The notes under the pieces: generated by a model
The model's database searches: none
What the model saw: only the letters and a program-made list of their open reading frames with translations
What the model was told of the DNA's origin: nothing
Position numbers and translations under genes: made by a program
Part shown: one piece after another, positions 15,801 to 22,497 of the stretch
Numbering within the stretch: position 1 is the stretch's first letter
Layout: the number at the start of each line of letters is the position of its first letter
Assembly (NCBI GenBank): GCA_910583695.1
Contig: CAJTZL010000036.1
Coordinates: 1-29,288, forward strand
Origin: an uncultured Oscillibacter sp.
Lineage (GTDB): Bacteria > Bacillota > Clostridia > Oscillospirales > Oscillospiraceae
Length of the DNA: 29,288 bases
Direction of reading: 5' to 3'

Positions 15801-16193
15801 GGAGACCTCGTAGCACCGGAGCTCGTCAAAGAGGTCCAGCAGCTGGCGGAGGAAGGCGGACTTCCGGGAGGGACGGCGGTAGACCGTCAGCTCCGGAGAG
15901 ACCTCCAGCAGGGCCTTCTCCAGGGTCAGCAGCTTGCCTCCAGCGTCCAGCGTCACCCCGGCGGCCCCGCCGGTGATGGACAGCACCCGGTCGGACAGGC
16001 GGCGGAAGCTCAGCACCTCCGCAAAGCGGCTGGCCCCGTCGCCGCAGGCGCGGCAGAGGTCCATCTCCGCCTGATGGGAGGCGTGCTCGGGCACCAGGAG
16101 AATCTGGTCCCGGCCGCCGGGGCGGGCGGCGATGCGGTTCAGCACCGCCGTGGATTTGCCGGTCTTGGCCCGGCCGGTCAACAGGGTCAGCAT
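12882..16193 (-). CDS. addB: AddB, helicase-nuclease subunit B
   Basis: This 1103-residue partner of AddA has an N-terminal P-loop GRAKTGKST (about residues 7-15), a degenerate helicase core that in characterised AddB proteins recognises Chi, and a C-terminal nuclease with GKVDRVDGW and VVDYKSGKKSF. The iron-sulfur staple is intact: a first Cys near residue 743 (RTCHFSYFMEYGLK), then Cys1062-x2-Cys1065-x5-Cys1071 (PCRFCEWAPAC). The open frame extends 305 codons further upstream through the phage terminase region, but the start is the ATG at 16193 with AAGGAGG 8-9 nt upstream, giving the normal family length. It is the first gene of addB-addA(-DUF378). Confidence 0.97.
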   Translation of the reverse strand: MLTLLTGRAKTGKSTAVLNRIAARPGGRDQILLVPEHASHQAEMDLCRACGDGASRFAEVLSFRRLSDRVLSITGGAAGVTLDAGGKLLTLEKALLEVSPELTVYRRPSRKSAFLRQLLDLFDELRCYEVSPETLYEQSQAIAGATRDKLRDLSLLYAAYEARLLRPGLDARDYMTKLCDSLEASGYARDKDIYIDGFTYFTAQERRCLSILLRQARSLTVTLLGEPDSREEMFEASVRTLDRLRRLAEREGRPVRIENLTARDPSALGHLERCFFGEPALFRGDSSSIRLLQADTVFSEVEQAAAAIRRLLAEGRCRCRDITVAARNIETYEAVIETVFERYQIPAYLSRRSDILEKPALSLLTGVLAAAGGGYEYDDMFRWLKTGLAGLTPGECDQLENYVLKWEIHGNMWLRDVDWVENPDGYGAPWTPRREARLAQVNALRRRVQAPLSRLAEGLKAGGAAAKVSALCDFMEELHLQDALETQMRAQAQAGRLQEAEETAQLWEILCGVLDQFVEIVGDEPMELEEFTRLFRQALTQYSVGTIPVSLDQVQVSGVARNDRHTARYLFLLGANDHVLPTPGQGGGVLNEDDREELARRGVELAPTGMDQMGIELQNLYAALAQPTEGLTVSWPAADVSGAELRPAFVVDRLLALFPALRVEREPAAKPYRLTAPLPALESAVPGGTLWRRLEEEPALRPRLEAMARSAAQTRGSLSPRAVRALYGESIGMTASRLERIRTCHFSYFMEYGLKARPRAPAAFDAPRIGDFLHFLLERVTRDVQTLGGFAQVEEGTLHALVLRYIDEYVQKELRNFQNRNARFRHLFNRLRNMAWAVVDQAAAELRCSDFVPLAFELSFGDGPEADLPAVVISEPGGELRVRGKVDRVDGWLQDGKLYLRVVDYKSGKKSFDLSAVRMGLDIQMLLYLFTLQKTGAARLGGEIEPAGVLYLPARDDLLSVQRNISPEKLRAEREKQLRRSGLLLAEPRVLQAMEHEALTEPRYLPLRVNKDGNLSGSLASAAQLGELGRYVEALLHDIAGEVRGGNIDADPCCHTEEDSPCRFCEWAPACHFQDGRDKDHLHYILPVKPEEFWQEIKGKEAD

Positions 16194-16228
16194 GGAAGCG
16201 CCTCCTTGAATGTGAGTTCTTGTCGAAC

Positions 16229-16237
16229 AGTATACCA
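16229..16237 (-). promoter_or_regulatory. Probable extended -10 promoter of addB
   Basis: On the minus strand TGG-TATACT occupies 16237-16229, 36 nt before the start codon. There is no clear -35; the upstream DNA is a C/T-rich tract. Confidence 0.45.
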
Positions 16238-16275
16238 CAGGTTTTTGGCCGGGGGAAAAAATTTTTTTGTCGCGG

Positions 16276-16291
16276 TGCACTCTGCCGTGCA
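16276..16291. promoter_or_regulatory. Short inverted repeat TGCAC-N6-GTGCA in the addB/terminase gap
   Basis: Perfect 5-bp arms with a 6-bp centre lie in the only space between the addB promoter and the phage operon. It could be an operator for the phage operon or for addB. No confident promoter for the phage operon is visible here. Confidence 0.35.
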
Positions 16292-16334
16292 ACTTTGGCG
16301 GGCCGGGGCGGGGGGATATGAGGGGGAATGCAGG

Positions 16335-16802
16335 ATGGAACAGGGGAAATGGCAGAATCTCTTTTGCAGCGTGTTTCTGCGGACCATGGATCCGGAGCAG
16401 GCGGCGAAGGCGGCGGGTCAGGAGGACGGCTTCGCCGCGCTGGCCCTGAAAAGCATCCGGCGGCGGCTGGAGAAGATGCGGGGGGCCGCGGCGGGGGAGC
16501 TGCGGAGGGAGGACGCCCTGCGGCGGCTGGCGCAGCTGGCCTTCGGACGGGCCAACGACGCGGCGCGGCTGGCCCTCTGCCCAAGGGAGGTGGACCCGGG
16601 GAGCCTGGACCTCTCCGCCGTGGCGGAGCTGAAGGTCACGGACAAGGGGGGCGTGGAGGTGAAGCTGGTGGACCGGGTGCGGGCCCTGGAGACCCTCTGC
16701 GCCCTGCTGGGGGAGGCCGGGGGCGGCGGGGCGGAGGAGCTGTACCGGGCTCTGGAGGACGCCGCCGGGCAGCTGGAGGAGGGCGGGGCCTATGGCGGGT
16801 AA
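16335..16802 (+). CDS. Phage terminase small subunit
   Basis: This 155-residue first gene of the phage operon is the DNA-recognition part of the packaging motor. The N-terminal half resembles the TerS HTH domain (TMDPEQAAKAAGQED, then ALKSIRRRLEKMRG). The centre carries LAFGRANDAARLAL (about 74-87), and the C-terminal part DLSAVAELKVTDKGGVEVKLVDRVRALETL matches the oligomerisation region of Firmicute TerS proteins. The ATG at 16335 is chosen, with GAGGGGG (16320-16326) 8 nt upstream. The frame is open far upstream, antisense to addB, but that part is not real. It overlaps the large subunit by 11 nt. Confidence 0.85.
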   Translation: MEQGKWQNLFCSVFLRTMDPEQAAKAAGQEDGFAALALKSIRRRLEKMRGAAAGELRREDALRRLAQLAFGRANDAARLALCPREVDPGSLDLSAVAELKVTDKGGVEVKLVDRVRALETLCALLGEAGGGGAEELYRALEDAAGQLEEGGAYGG

Positions 16803-18048
16803 GGGCCTCCGGTTCTCCCCCAAGCAGCTGCGGGTTCTGACCTGGTGGCGGAATCCCAAATGGGAGGCCGTCATCTGCGACGGGGCCGTGCGGAGCGGGA
16901 AGACCTTTGCCATGGGGCTGAGCTTCTTCCTCTGGGCCCAGGCGGGCTTCGACGGGCGGCAGTTCGGCATCTGCGGGAAGACCATCGCCTCTGTGCGGCG
17001 GAACCTGCTCTCGGAGCTGGCCCCCTGCCTCCGGCGGCTGGGCATGGAGGTCCGGGAACGGCGGGGGGAGAATCTGCTGGCGGTGCGGTTCCGGGGGCAC
17101 GAAAACACCTTTTTGCTCTTTGGCGGGCGGGACGAGTCCAGCGCGGGACTGATTCAGGGGAGCACCCTGGCGGGGGTGCTGCTGGACGAGGCGGCGCTGA
17201 TGCCCCGGTCCTTCGTGGAACAGGCGGTGGCCCGGTGCAGCGTGGCGGGGAGCCGGCTGTGGTTCAACTGCAACCCGGAGGGGCCCCAGCACTGGTTTTA
17301 CCAGGAGTGGATTTTGAAGGCGGAGGAGCGGCGGGCCCTGCGGCTCCACTTCACCATGGAGGACAACCCCGTCCTGTCGGAGCGAATCCGGGAGCGGTAT
17401 AAGCGGAACTGCTCCGGGGCCTTTTACCGGCGGTTTGTCCTGGGGGAGTGGACAGCGGCAGAGGGACTGGTGTACGACTTCTTCCAGGCGGACCGGGACT
17501 CGGCGGAGGTCCCGGAGGGCGGCTTTTCGGCGTGGCGCATCTCGGCGGACTACGGGACGGTGAATCCCGCCTCTTTCGGGCTGTGGGGGCTCCGGGAAGG
17601 GGTCTGGTACCGGGTCAGCGAGTTCTACTATGATTCCAGGAAAATGGGGCGGCAGCGGACCGACGCGGAATACGCCGGGGACCTGGAGCGGCTGGCAGGG
17701 GGACGGGAAATCCAGCGGGTGATCGTGGACCCCTCGGCGGCCAGCTTCATCGAGGTTCTGCGGCGGCGGGGCTTCCGGGTGGTGAAGGCGGACAACGACG
17801 TGGCCGACGGCCTCCGGGTGACGGCGGACCTGCTCCGGACGGGGCAGATTGTGATTTGCAGGACCTGCGGGGACTGCCTCCGGGAGCTGGCCCAGTACGC
17901 CTGGGAGCAGCGGGGGGAGCGGGACGTCCCCCGGAAAAAGGACGACCACGCCATGGACGACATGCGGTACTTCGCCATGAATCTGGCGGGGGACCGGGAG
18001 GAGGAGGGCTTTCTGGCCCTGGCCGTGGAGCGGCGGGAGGTTTTTTGA
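16792..18048 (+). CDS. Phage terminase large subunit (PBSX-type)
   Basis: This 418-residue ATPase-nuclease pumps DNA into proheads. Walker A is GAVRSGKT (31-38), Walker B GVLLDEAAL (Asp132, Glu133), and the coupling region WFNCNPEGPQHWFY (157-170). The RNase H-like nuclease has acidic residues in ISADYGTVNP (Asp253), VIVDPSAASF (Asp313) and KKDDHAMDDMRY (Asp384/385, Asp389/390). All motor and nuclease residues are present, so packaging could be active. It overlaps the small subunit by 11 nt and is followed 14 nt later by the portal gene. Confidence 0.95.
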   Translation: MAGKGLRFSPKQLRVLTWWRNPKWEAVICDGAVRSGKTFAMGLSFFLWAQAGFDGRQFGICGKTIASVRRNLLSELAPCLRRLGMEVRERRGENLLAVRFRGHENTFLLFGGRDESSAGLIQGSTLAGVLLDEAALMPRSFVEQAVARCSVAGSRLWFNCNPEGPQHWFYQEWILKAEERRALRLHFTMEDNPVLSERIRERYKRNCSGAFYRRFVLGEWTAAEGLVYDFFQADRDSAEVPEGGFSAWRISADYGTVNPASFGLWGLREGVWYRVSEFYYDSRKMGRQRTDAEYAGDLERLAGGREIQRVIVDPSAASFIEVLRRRGFRVVKADNDVADGLRVTADLLRTGQIVICRTCGDCLRELAQYAWEQRGERDVPRKKDDHAMDDMRYFAMNLAGDREEEGFLALAVERREVF

Positions 18049-18062
18049 GAGGAGATGGAACC

Positions 18063-19370
18063 TTGAATCGGCGAAACAAGCGCAGGGCGGCTCCGGAGGA
18101 GCCGGGTCCGGCGGCGGTGCAGCTGCGAAACCGGGAGAAGCACCCCTTCGGGATGCTGGGGGAGTATGTACCCCTGCGAAACGGGGAGACCCGGCTTTAC
18201 CGGGCGGTGCGGGAGGCCGTGCCGGTGGTGGACGCGGCCATTTACAAGCTCATCCGCATGACGGGGGGACTGACGGTTTCCTGTGAGGACCTGGTGGCAG
18301 AGCGGGAGCTGGGGGAGTTTTTGCGGACCGTGCCCGCGGGACGGGGACAGTTCGGGCTGAACGCCTTTCTGGACAGTTATCTGGATTCCCTGCTGACCTG
18401 CGGGCGGGCGGTGGGGGAGATCGTCCCCGCCGCGGGAAACCGGGAAATCGCCGCGCTGCTGTGCGGGCGGGTGGAGGACATTGAGATCCGGGAGGGGGAG
18501 AGCCCCCTGGCCTTCTCCGTCTGGGGGCCGGACGAGAGTGGGCGGATGGCGGCGCTGCCCTATCAGAATCTGATTCTCTTCACGCCGCTGAACCCGGAGG
18601 CGGAGAACCCCTATGGGGTGTCCCTGCTGCGGTCCCTGCCCTTTCTGGCGGACATTCTGATGAAGATTTACCACACCGTGGGGGTGAACTGGGAGCGGTG
18701 CGGCAATCTCCGCTTCGCCGTCACCTGCCGGGGAGGCGAGGGCGCCGCGGAGCGGGGCAGGCTCCTGGCCGGAGAGTGGTCCCGGGCCATGCGGGAGACC
18801 CGGGGCGGCAGCGTGCGGGACTTTGTGGCGGCGGGGGACGTGGACATCCGGGTTATCGGGGCGGAGGCCCCGGTGCTGGACAGCCAGGCGCCCGTGCGGC
18901 AGATTCTGGAGCAGATCGTGGCCAAGACGGGCATCCCGCCCTTTCTGCTGGGGCTGAGCTGGAACTCCACGGAGCGGATGAGCACCCAGCAGGCGGACAT
19001 GCTCACCACGGAGATCACGGCCCTGCGGCGGACGCTGACGCCGGTGGTGGAGCGCATCTGCCGGCTATGGCTGGGGATGCGGGGCTATGGCTGCGGCTTC
19101 CGGGTGGTCTGGGACGACATCAACCTCCAGGACGAGGTGGAGGAGGCCCGGGCGGAGCTCTACCGGGAGCAGGCCCGGAAGCTGCGGATCGAGAGTGACG
19201 GCGCAGAAAAAAATCCGCCCGCAATCCAGCGGAGCGATTGGGGGCGGAAGAGGAGACGCAGCGCAGGGAGCAAGCCTTCGCCGCAGGCGGAGGCGCGGGA
19301 TCCGGAGCGTGCGGCGACGAGGGAACAGGCCCGGAAGCTGCGGATTGAAAACGACGCCGCGGAGGCGTGA
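18063..19370 (+). CDS. Phage portal protein
   Basis: This 435-residue subunit of the dodecameric portal is where the terminase docks and the tail attaches. Portal features are YRAVREAVPVVDAAIYKLIRM near the N-terminus, the stem region, and WNSTERMSTQQADML (about 300-315) before the C-terminal helices. The start is TTG at 18063, with AGGAG (18050-18054) 8 nt upstream; no in-frame ATG is nearby. The C-terminal tail is odd: EQARKLRIE occurs twice, 52 residues apart, with a 156-bp in-frame DNA period and a palindrome between the copies. The second copy ends the protein. Neighbours are terminase and protease, as in PBSX-like clusters. Confidence 0.92.
   Translation: MNRRNKRRAAPEEPGPAAVQLRNREKHPFGMLGEYVPLRNGETRLYRAVREAVPVVDAAIYKLIRMTGGLTVSCEDLVAERELGEFLRTVPAGRGQFGLNAFLDSYLDSLLTCGRAVGEIVPAAGNREIAALLCGRVEDIEIREGESPLAFSVWGPDESGRMAALPYQNLILFTPLNPEAENPYGVSLLRSLPFLADILMKIYHTVGVNWERCGNLRFAVTCRGGEGAAERGRLLAGEWSRAMRETRGGSVRDFVAAGDVDIRVIGAEAPVLDSQAPVRQILEQIVAKTGIPPFLLGLSWNSTERMSTQQADMLTTEITALRRTLTPVVERICRLWLGMRGYGCGFRVVWDDINLQDEVEEARAELYREQARKLRIESDGAEKNPPAIQRSDWGRKRRRSAGSKPSPQAEARDPERAATREQARKLRIENDAAEA
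19165..19362 (+). repeat. In-frame duplication with embedded palindrome in the portal 3' end
   Basis: About 40 bp beginning at 19165 (GGGAGCAGGCCCGGAAGCTG) recurs at 19321 with few differences, a 156-bp (52-codon) offset. Between them lies an inverted repeat, TCCGCCCGCAATC (19214-19226) against GATTGGGGGCGGA (19236-19248), pairing at 12 of 13 positions around a 9-bp centre. This looks like an insertion or duplication event that kept the reading frame. Confidence 0.75.
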
Positions 19371-19386
19371 GATTTGGGGGGAACGC

Positions 19387-20241
19387 ATGATGGAGGACTG
19401 GAAGGGAACGGCGGTGACGGCGGAGGATCTGGCGCTCATCAACGAGCTGGCCAAGACGGAGCTGACCGCGGAGCAGGTGTACGTTTTTACGCTGCGGCTG
19501 TGCGACAACGAGGTGGACCGGGACTTTGAGCGCTTCGACGGCGAGGCCCTGGAGCGGCTGGGGGAGCTGTTTGTGGGCAGGAGCGGCGTCTTCGACCATC
19601 AGTGGAGCGCCCGGGGACAGACCGCCCGGCTCTATAAAACGGAGGTGATCCGGGAGCCGGCGGTCCGCACCCAGGCGGGGGACGGATACTGCTGGCTCAA
19701 GGGCTGGGCCTATCTCCTGCGGACGGAGAAGAACCAGGAGCTCATCGCGGAGATCGAGGCGGGCATCAAAAAGGAGGTCAGCGTAGGGTGCAGTGCCGGA
19801 AGGAGCGTGTGCTCCGTCTGCGGGGCGGAGAACGGGGACTGCGCCCATGTGCCGGGGCAGATCTATGACGGAGGCGTGTGCTTCCAGGAATTGAAGGACA
19901 TCACGGACGCCTACGAGTGGTCCTTCGTGGCGGTGCCCGCCCAGCGGGCGGCGGGGGTTTTGAAGCGCTTCGGCCAGGAGCGGGAGGAGGACCGGACCCT
20001 GCGCAAGGAGGCGGAGCTGGGACGGAGGTACCTGGCGGCCCTGCGGCGGGAGGTGGCGCGCCTTGCCCTGCTGGCAGACGACGGCGTTTTCGCCAAGGCG
20101 GCGCAACGGCTGGAGGAGCCGGAGCTTCTGGAGCTGCGGCGCAGCCTGGAGGCCCGGATTGCAAAGCGCTTTCCCGTCCCGGTGCAGCTGAGGCGGCGGG
20201 ACGCCGGGAGGGCGGAGGACGCGGAGGCGTTTCGGATTTGA
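19387..20241 (+). CDS. Probable prohead maturation protease with a Cys/His insert
   Basis: This 284-residue protein sits in the protease position between portal and capsid. The pattern fits HK97/XkdF-type (S78/U9-like) proteases: His71 in SGVFDHQW, Ser132 in IKKEVSVGCSAG, and a late strand DAYEWSFVAVPAQRAAG (174-190) like the E-x-S-x-V-x-x-P-A ending of the family. Such enzymes trim the capsid N-terminus and scaffold. Residues 142-154 (C-x2-C-x6-C-x-H) look like a small zinc-binding insert. The C-terminal ~90 residues are helical and charged and may act as the scaffold domain, since no separate scaffold gene is present. The start is the ATG at 19387 (ATGATG) after GGGGGG. The protease call is an inference. 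Confidence 0.68.
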   Translation: MMEDWKGTAVTAEDLALINELAKTELTAEQVYVFTLRLCDNEVDRDFERFDGEALERLGELFVGRSGVFDHQWSARGQTARLYKTEVIREPAVRTQAGDGYCWLKGWAYLLRTEKNQELIAEIEAGIKKEVSVGCSAGRSVCSVCGAENGDCAHVPGQIYDGGVCFQELKDITDAYEWSFVAVPAQRAAGVLKRFGQEREEDRTLRKEAELGRRYLAALRREVARLALLADDGVFAKAAQRLEEPELLELRRSLEARIAKRFPVPVQLRRRDAGRAEDAEAFRI

Positions 20242-20250
20242 GGGAGGTTT

Positions 20251-20266
20251 CGGGGCGCAGGCCCCG
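20251..20266 (+). other. Small hairpin before the capsid ribosome binding site
   Basis: CGGGGC-GCAG-GCCCCG forms a 6-bp stem in the 55-nt gap before the major capsid gene, upstream of GAAGGAGG. It could stabilise a processed capsid mRNA. This is based on sequence only. Confidence 0.35.
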
Positions 20267-20296
20267 TGCCGGATATGAAGAAGGAGGAGAAACGGC

Positions 20297-21319
20297 ATGA
20301 GCTATCATTTTGAAAACCTGCGGCTGGAAAAGGGGATGTACGGCCGCAGCGGCGCCAGCTTCGCCAAGACCCTGGAGGAGCTGGACCCCAGCGAGGGCTA
20401 CCGGGGGACCCCCCTGGAGGGTCTGGACGCCTTCCAGCGGCAGCTGAAGCGCTTTGACATCCACGTCAAGGGGGCCGACAGCGACCCGGTGGAGAAATTC
20501 TTTCACACCACGGAATCCTCGGTGCTGTTCCCGGAGTTCGTCTCCCGGGTGGTGCGCCAGGGACTGGAGGAGGGAGGCATCCTGCCGGACATCACCGCCA
20601 CGGTGACGCGGTTCGACGGGATGGACTATCGCTCCATCGCCTCCGTGCCTGCGGAGGAGGAGAAGAAGCTCCTCCCGGTGGCGGAGGGGGCGGTCATCCC
20701 GGAGACTTCCGTCCGGACCCAGGAGAATCTGGTGAAGCTCCAAAAGCGGGGGCGGATGCTGGTGGCCTCCTACGAGGCCATCCGCTTCCAGCGGCTGGAC
20801 CTCTTCTCCGTCACCCTGCGGCAGATCGGGGCCTACATCGGGAAGATGCACCTCCAGGACGCCATCCGGGTCCTTCTGGAGGGGGACGGCAACGAGAACC
20901 CGGCGGAGGTGGTGAACCTTGGCGGCGAGCTGACCTACGACGCTCTGCTGGACTTCTGGAGCAAATTCGACCCCTACGCCATGAACACCCTGCTGGTGGG
21001 CGGGGACGCCATGCTGAAGCTGCTGCGGCTCAAGGAGTTCCAGAATCCCCTGACGGGGTTGAACTTCCAGGGCACGGGAACCCTCTCCACCCCCCTCGGG
21101 GCAAAGCTCCTGCGGACCAGCGTCATGCCCGCCGGGACCATCATCGGCCTGGACCGGCGCTACGCCCTGGAGCAGGTGATGAGCGGCGAGGTGACGGTGG
21201 AGTACGACAAGCTCATTGACCGGCAGCTGGAGCGGGCGGCCATCACCTCCATCTCCGGCTTCGCCAAGCTCTTCACCGACGCATCCAAGGCGCTGAAGCT
21301 GGGCGCGGCCCAGGGCTGA
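20297..21319 (+). CDS. Major capsid protein
   Basis: This 340-residue protein occupies the capsid position after the protease. It is preceded by the best ribosome binding site of the operon (GAAGGAGGAGAA) and by a 55-nt spacer, fitting a highly made product. The sequence (GLEEGGILPDITATVTRFDGMDYRSI, then PVAEGAVIPETSVRTQENLVKLQKRGRMLVASYEAIR, and IIGLDRRYALEQVMSGEVTVEYDKLIDRQLE near the end) has the general layout of HK97-fold major capsid proteins of PBSX-like phages. The first ~55 residues may be a cleaved delta domain. No stop, frameshift or loss is visible. Confidence 0.88.
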   Translation: MSYHFENLRLEKGMYGRSGASFAKTLEELDPSEGYRGTPLEGLDAFQRQLKRFDIHVKGADSDPVEKFFHTTESSVLFPEFVSRVVRQGLEEGGILPDITATVTRFDGMDYRSIASVPAEEEKKLLPVAEGAVIPETSVRTQENLVKLQKRGRMLVASYEAIRFQRLDLFSVTLRQIGAYIGKMHLQDAIRVLLEGDGNENPAEVVNLGGELTYDALLDFWSKFDPYAMNTLLVGGDAMLKLLRLKEFQNPLTGLNFQGTGTLSTPLGAKLLRTSVMPAGTIIGLDRRYALEQVMSGEVTVEYDKLIDRQLERAAITSISGFAKLFTDASKALKLGAAQG

Positions 21320-21329
21320 GGCCGGAACC

Positions 21330-21686
21330 ATGGGGGAGCGGATTTTGAAGCTGGCCCTGGCGGCGGCGGGAGAGGGGGCCGACCGGACGCTGCTTGAGCC
21401 CCTGTGCGCCGCGGCGGAGCGGGCCTGGCTGGCCCGCCTCCGGGAGGGCGTGACGGCGGAGGACTGCGGCGAGGCCCTGCCCTGCGCCGCCGCCTTCACG
21501 GCGGCGGCAGACCTGGCGGCGGGAGAGGGGGGCGCGGCCTCCTTCTCCGCCGGGGAGCTCTCCGTAAATCTGGGGAGCGGCGCCGACCGGGCCCGGCGGG
21601 CGGAGCGCCTCCGGCAGGCGGCGGAGCGGCTGATGGAGCCCTTTGTCCGGGCGGAAGGCCTCTGGGCCCGGGGGGTGGAGGGATGA
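21330..21686 (+). CDS. Probable head-tail connector (XkdH/YqbG position)
   Basis: This 118-residue, mostly helical Ala-rich protein follows the capsid gene. Position and size match the connector that binds the portal (gp6/gp15-like all-helical fold). Helices are likely at about 3-15, 19-37, 42-66 and 85-110. No specific motif confirms it. A GAGG site lies before the ATG at 21330, and the last bases overlap the next start (ATGA at 21683-21686). Confidence 0.6.
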   Translation: MGERILKLALAAAGEGADRTLLEPLCAAAERAWLARLREGVTAEDCGEALPCAAAFTAAADLAAGEGGAASFSAGELSVNLGSGADRARRAERLRQAAERLMEPFVRAEGLWARGVEG

Positions 21687-21997
21687 CCCGCTGGGCGGCG
21701 CGCATCCTGGAGCGGTACGGACAGGCGGTCACGGTGGAGCGGAAGGGGGCGGTGGAGGCTGTCCGGGCCTTCCTCCAGCCTCTGACGGAGCGGAGGGAGG
21801 CGGGGCCGGAGCCCTCCCCCATCGGGAACGTGGACGGGCGGCTGTGGCTGTACCTGGGAAGGACGGCCCTGGAGGCCGGGGACCTGGTCTGCTGGGAGGG
21901 GCGGCGGTTCCGGGTGCGAAGCAGACGGCCCCATTACATCGGCACGGAGCTCTCCCACTGGCGGGCCGTGCTGGAACGGGCGAGGGAGGCGGAATGA
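21683..21997 (+). CDS. Probable head completion / stopper protein
   Basis: This 104-residue beta-rich protein (YGQAVTVERKG, then VRAFLQPL, DGRLWLYLG, LEAGDLVCWEGRRFRVRSRRP) has the pattern of small barrel head-closure proteins (SPP1 gp16-like, PBSX XkdH/DUF3599-like). These plug the filled head and bind the tail. The start at 21683 shares ATGA with the upstream stop, and its own stop shares ATGA with the next gene. The longer frame upstream is a shadow of the connector gene. Confidence 0.65.
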   Translation: MTRWAARILERYGQAVTVERKGAVEAVRAFLQPLTERREAGPEPSPIGNVDGRLWLYLGRTALEAGDLVCWEGRRFRVRSRRPHYIGTELSHWRAVLERAREAE

Positions 21998-22497
21998 AGG
22001 AACTGAGACAGGTGCGGGACGCGGTGATCTGCGCCCTCCGGGCCGGGGGGCTGGCGGCGGAGGCCGCGTTTCCCGAGAAATGGGCGGCGGCGCAGACGGC
22101 CCCCCTGGCCACGGTGGCCGTGGGGACGGCGGAGGGCCGGGCCCTGGGCTTTTGCGGCTACCTGGGGCAGACCCGGGGGGAGGATGGTGAAAGCCGGGAG
22201 GTCTACGGCAAGCGGCTGGCGGGCGTCATCGCCGTGGACATCCGGGCGGAGCGGGCGGCGGACTGCGAGGAGGGAACCCAGACGGCGGCGGCGGTCCTGC
22301 TGGGGATGCTGCCGGAGGGCATCCGGCCCGGGGAGCTGAGCTGGGAGGCTCTGGCCTGGGAGAGGCAGACGGGGCTGTTTCTCCGGCGGGGGAGGCTCCA
22401 ATGCGAGGCGCTGTTTCTGGCGGAGAGCGGGGACGAGGAACCGGAGTTCCTGAATTTTGTATTGAAAGGGGTTTTGCAAGGTGAGCAATCTGCATGA
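21994..22497 (+). CDS. Probable tail terminator (XkdJ/DUF6838-like)
   Basis: This 167-residue protein has an N-terminal helix (KELRQVRDAVICALRAGGL), then strands including LATVAVGTAEGRALGFCGYLG and YGKRLAGVIAVDIRAERAADCEEGTQTAAAVLLGMLPEGI, then a C-terminal strand-rich part. Size, the alpha-beta order and its place directly before the sheath gene match the tail terminator of PBSX-like contractile tails, which caps the tube at the head end. It overlaps the stopper gene by 4 nt and the sheath start by 17 nt. Confidence 0.62.
   Translation: MKELRQVRDAVICALRAGGLAAEAAFPEKWAAAQTAPLATVAVGTAEGRALGFCGYLGQTRGEDGESREVYGKRLAGVIAVDIRAERAADCEEGTQTAAAVLLGMLPEGIRPGELSWEALAWERQTGLFLRRGRLQCEALFLAESGDEEPEFLNFVLKGVLQGEQSA

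Noticed and set aside
12792..16334. Long N-terminal extension of the small terminase frame
   Set aside because: It is antisense to addB. The ATG at 16335 with GAGGGGG gives a normal terminase length.
16194..17108. 305-codon upstream extension of AddB
   Set aside because: It covers the terminase genes in antisense and precedes the P-loop start; the ATG at 16193 has a strong ribosome binding site.
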